DNA of 64,000 bases from Protonemura montana. Taxonomy: Eukaryota > Arthropoda > Insecta > Plecoptera > Nemouridae. Positions within the stretch are counted from its first letter, which is position 1, and the number at the start of each line of letters is the position of its first letter. Shown in pieces: positions 60,500-64,000 of this stretch. The position numbers and the translations under genes are program-made. The stretch covers positions 18,562,651 through 18,626,650 of the forward strand of contig OX387603.1 of the NCBI GenBank assembly GCA_947568835.1, read 5' to 3'. The notes beneath the pieces were generated by a model. It was not told where the DNA came from, did not search any database, and saw nothing but the letters and a program-made list of their open reading frames with translations.

Positions 60500-63022
60500 A
60501 GAACTCATTATTAATTTCGAGTTTTTTTTTTTAACTTTGGCTTGCCATTTCATCGATGAGATAAGTTGGGCTCTCACTTGCTGAGTAATGTAATCTGCTC
60601 TTCTCAACATAAAGTTATTACAAATCGTTGAAAAGTCAACAATGCTGGAAGTTTTGACCAGTGAAGAAGAATTTCAAGAGCCTTGCATTTGAATCACCCG
60701 TGTATGGTGCATCTCAAAAGCTAAGATGCATTAATATCACAGTTTTTAAGTGGATATTAGGGTGGTCATTGTTCATCTTATCATGTTCAAAATTTCAATT
60801 AGTCTCGACAGCCAATTAGCCATCTAAGCTGTGTTGCCAACTCATGTATCAAACCCCTTCCCGTCAGGTAAACCAATCAGATTTGCAAAAAACTCAATCA
60901 CATTGGGGTTACCCTCGTTAGAAGAAACACTTGAATTGCAGCCCAATCAATCGATTCTGACAGCTAACATATTTCAAAAGTAAATAGTAACTTCTAAAAA
61001 TTCAAAAAAAAAATTGTTCTTTTTTTGGGATACACTGTACCCATGAAACTCTTATCATTTTGTAGATCAGACATTTAGAAGCGAACATTATTAATTTTGG
61101 CCTCCTACTTCTGATCCAGCGTTTAGAGCACAGTGCATTGGACTAGAGCAGTAAGATATGGGGCAACGGCATAAAGGTGCCGTTATATCCTATGTCGTCT
61201 CGCCACGTCCACGGTCTCTTCTCTGTGAGCCATCTGCCGCAAAATAAATGTCATCACCAAGCTCCTCAAAGATTTGTGGCTCTCTTACAAGCACTAAGCA
61301 GGTTATTTGATTAAGGTTTATGTTTATACGGTCATCGTTGCACTTTTTTTTAATGAAACATCTGTAAATGTGCATTTATAATCGTCGTTTTGAAGTTAAT
61401 AGCGGCTAGCTAGTAGGATGTAATTTTAAAAGTGGCTATTTAATGTCTCTCTTTGTATATCTGCATGTCTGTACATTTTTGCGTCACTGTGCGAGTGACA
61501 GAGGTGCCAAGAGAATACGGCCAAAAAATGTCTGGTCACTGCCATAAAATAAAAAAAAACTCAGCTCGTTAGAGCAAATTTCAAATTTATTATAAAATCA
61601 TTTTACAATCAGATGAAATTGAAAATCCAGTGAACTTCGCTCGATTATGGATGACCACCCATGAGCACGCGAGACCAATAAAATAACACTCGGAAATGCA
61701 AGGTGCAGTAAATTTTTATTCTTTTCGTGAGTCTGGTCTGGTACGATCAGGTTCTCTGACCAAAGCAGTTTGCAGACGTGTTTGACGAACGCAGCTCGCA
61801 CTGGCTTAAGACTACTTGCACGTACGCACTGGTGTAAAACATGCTCTATTAGTTATTCGTCGGAATGTCACGCATAGATGAATGAAGGAGTGTGCACGCA
61901 CAATACCGACGAAGACGAAAGGAAACGAAGACGCCAAGAAACGAGAGTCCATACGTCGGTAGTGGATGTCTCAAACATTCTGACTGACTTTAGAAATACA
62001 GGGCCAAGTCGTTTTCCGGTATAGACTGTAATGTTCGCAGGCTATTTTAAAATATGGAATTCCCGAAGAAAATGAAAAAGTTCGCTGTCTTCACCAGACA
62101 AGACTATATCTGGATCAATGGCTAGACTTTTCTTTTATATGCACAAGCGCTAGCTATAGAATTATGCAAGTACTTTTGTGTCCCTAGTAAACTTGTGGCC
62201 TCAAAAAGCCAATGGCAGAACTATCGTGTAATTCATTCACGTATAAGCCCGCAAAAACCGCGTGATTTACTTTTGTATTTGCCTGTAATCCATTAGAAGG
62301 GAACTAGATTCAGTTTTTTCTCACCTGTGGTGCCATTGGGTCACGTTCATGCTACAAATCTTAAGGCGTTCGTTGTTTTTAACGGGACATTTAAAAGTGT
62401 CTACTACAGAAACTAACAAATTGGTGTTCATGCTGTAAACGCCGTCCTCAGATCTTTTATAATTTAATAGCTTTAGAGAGATTATAAAGTGATCTTTTTT
62501 TTGTGTTTGGGTGGTTTCCTCAGGGGTATCTGCACCTGACGGTTGTAAAAAAGCGACCTTCATAGGTGCAGGTGGTTCACCCCGGAAGAATGTTCAACTT
62601 GGGGTGAAAATATCCTTCCGTAAATAGATCTATACAACTTTCTTGCGCATCCCTCATTCTTGTCCCCTTCTATGTATGTAACATTCCTTTATCGGTTTTA
62701 TTTATCGGAAGAAAAAACTAGCTCTTTACTGAGTACTAACTCAGCGAACCGGCTATTCACTTTTCCCTAGAAACTTAACAATCCAGCTGATGCATAAAAA
62801 ATGCAATGACGATTAAATTAATCAAATACCTATTCTATGTGTGGCAGATTTTTAATTAAATATGCAATGTCATCGTCACAAGTCATGGATCAAATCTTCC
62901 ACTGGTGAAGAAAACAAATAAGTTTTTTTCTTCCGAAGCAACACCCATTCCTAGCCGGATGTTTCCGGACATCCAAGTCATGTCTTTGCCAGTGCGCTGG
63001 CAGTGGCAATGGTCTGAGCAGA

Positions 63023-63192
63023 GTCGTTTAGCAAACAGCGCTGGCAGCCACGTATTGACCGACCCAAAATCGTTTAGCATATGGCGTCGGCGGGACTGCG
63101 AAGTCAGTGCGCCAAAGTTTTATAATAGTTTAGCCGCTGGGACTGGCTGCGATGTAGTGGCCGAGACAGCGTCGTTTAGCAAACAGCGCTGG
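63023..63192. repeat. Degenerate tandem repeat, GTCGTTTAGCAAACAGCGCT units
   Basis: The unit occurs exactly at 63023-63042 and 63171-63190, with diverged copies at about 63069 and 63125; spacing is roughly 45-57 bases. The first and last also share upstream words (GTGGC/GTGGCC and GAGCAGA/GAGACAG). Confidence 0.7.
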
Positions 63193-64000
63193 GGATCGTT
63201 TAATTTAATGCAACGTGCATCTGCCGGCCAACGAGACGTTGACAGGTCATTAACGAGACTGATACAAGACGATCATGGTCCGTAACAATCGCTGTAAAAG
63301 TGAGAGTAATAATGGCGAGATGACAAGGGTGGAAGAAAAGAGGGAACAGAATGATCGAGCACCATGCTGAGTTTCAAATGAATGTGCAACTGATTGAACA
63401 ACGAAAGAATAGACAAGATTTTGGTGGAGTACCACGTTTCGATTAAAGATTGGCGACGACGAAACGATGGGATAGTTGCAGCGGAGTTGAGAGGTTGGAA
63501 ATATTGGAGAATAGGAAATGGAATCGGCTGTGAGGAATTCGAGATTGATGGAAATACCATAAGAGCTGGCCATATTCGTAGTTGAGCTACGATAATTGCT
63601 ATTATTATCTTGCACTGCATTTTATCTACCGGAGAGGAAAGAAACAAAATAACTTTTAAGTTTGCCATCGAGCGTCGTCCTGATTTTCTAACACCAATGC
63701 ACGACCTTGCAGCATCTGGCAGATTGAACGTCGAATTAGCCTAGAATCTGCGGTCGTTTTCGTGCGATGAGCACGTTGTCTTTCACTTAAAAGCCGCGTA
63801 CACGTGATCTACATAAACACGCAGTACACGCTCAAATTTCCAGCTCATAGAGCTCACGCCCCACCAACTATAATTCCAAATGCCGGTATTCCGCTCAAGA
63901 AATCCCGTAACAGCATTAAAATCCAATCACTGATTTTTCTATTACGAGTAATCGCCGCAAAGCATTAACTCGCATTGGATTTAATCTGGTGAGATTGTAG

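Larger units (their letters stand above)
58962..64000. other. Right-hand spacer, no gene recognised
   Basis: AT-rich sequence with short open frames only (at most about 130 codons), none with a recognisable motif or exon context. It holds a homeodomain-type palindrome near 60475 and a degenerate tandem repeat near 63023-63192. A distant exon of an unseen gene cannot be excluded. Confidence 0.6.

Noticed and set aside
61640-61670. 5S-like word GGATGACCACCCATGAGC
   Set aside because: Matches only the C-box area loosely, with no A-box part upstream; probably chance.
62905-63285. 126-codon plus-strand open frame
   Set aside because: It runs through the degenerate tandem repeat, which explains its length; no domain or start context.
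63273-63668. 131-codon minus-strand open frame
   Set aside because: No recognisable motif, low-complexity hydrophobic runs, a second frame of similar length overlaps it, and there is no exon context.
1-64000. LTR or retrovirus-like elements, CRISPR arrays, bacterial genes
   Set aside because: No protease, reverse transcriptase, integrase or envelope-like frame, no paired long terminal repeats, no regularly spaced repeats and no prokaryotic-style gene packing were seen.

Overview
The window is animal nuclear DNA, most likely arthropod. Its genes are split by GT-AG introns, most of the sequence is intron or spacer, and it holds an exosome gene, a mucin-type O-glycosyltransferase, a PAN-plus-ZP cuticle-type protein, an hAT transposon and SINE/MITE repeats. 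PAN+ZP proteins are typical of moulting animals (Drosophila trynity, neyo and nompA; nematode relatives). The exact taxon cannot be read from the sequence.

Layout. Positions 1-34498 (minus) hold the first five coding exons of a polypeptide GalNAc-transferase, with a 30-kb first intron; the gene runs off the left edge just after the start of its metal-binding motif. A 755-bp spacer (34499-35253) separates its start codon from that of EXOSC2/Rrp4, which runs the other way (35254-37236, six exons, 298 aa). EXOSC2 converges on a 15-coding-exon minus-strand gene (38199-50059) for a 700-aa secreted, single-pass protein: signal peptide, three PAN/apple-like modules, ZP domain, furin site, transmembrane segment. 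I rebuilt these three genes exon by exon; every junction uses GT-AG and keeps frame. From 50067 to the right edge I see no host coding gene.

Mobile DNA. A 2694-bp hAT transposon (56260-58953) has 25-bp terminal inverted repeats, a perfect 8-bp target duplication and an uninterrupted two-exon transposase with a CGGBP1-like N-terminal half. Five copies of a roughly 240-340-bp MITE-like family, and three elements with related ends, lie in introns and spacer. SINEs include a 5S-rRNA-headed element, a 5'-truncated relative and fragments, and tRNA-derived pieces. Three possible LINE 3' ends are present. I saw no LTR or retrovirus-like element, CRISPR array or toxin gene.

No single new system stands out. 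The most interesting points are: complementary C/G homopolymer tracts on either side of GALNT exon 4; a near-perfect 38-bp-arm hairpin in GALNT intron 1; the apparently intact hAT with subterminal repeats in the same orientation at both ends; the related MITE families, one carrying a tRNA-like block; the composite 5S/tRNA-type SINE; and the head-to-head promoter with palindromic CCAAT boxes.
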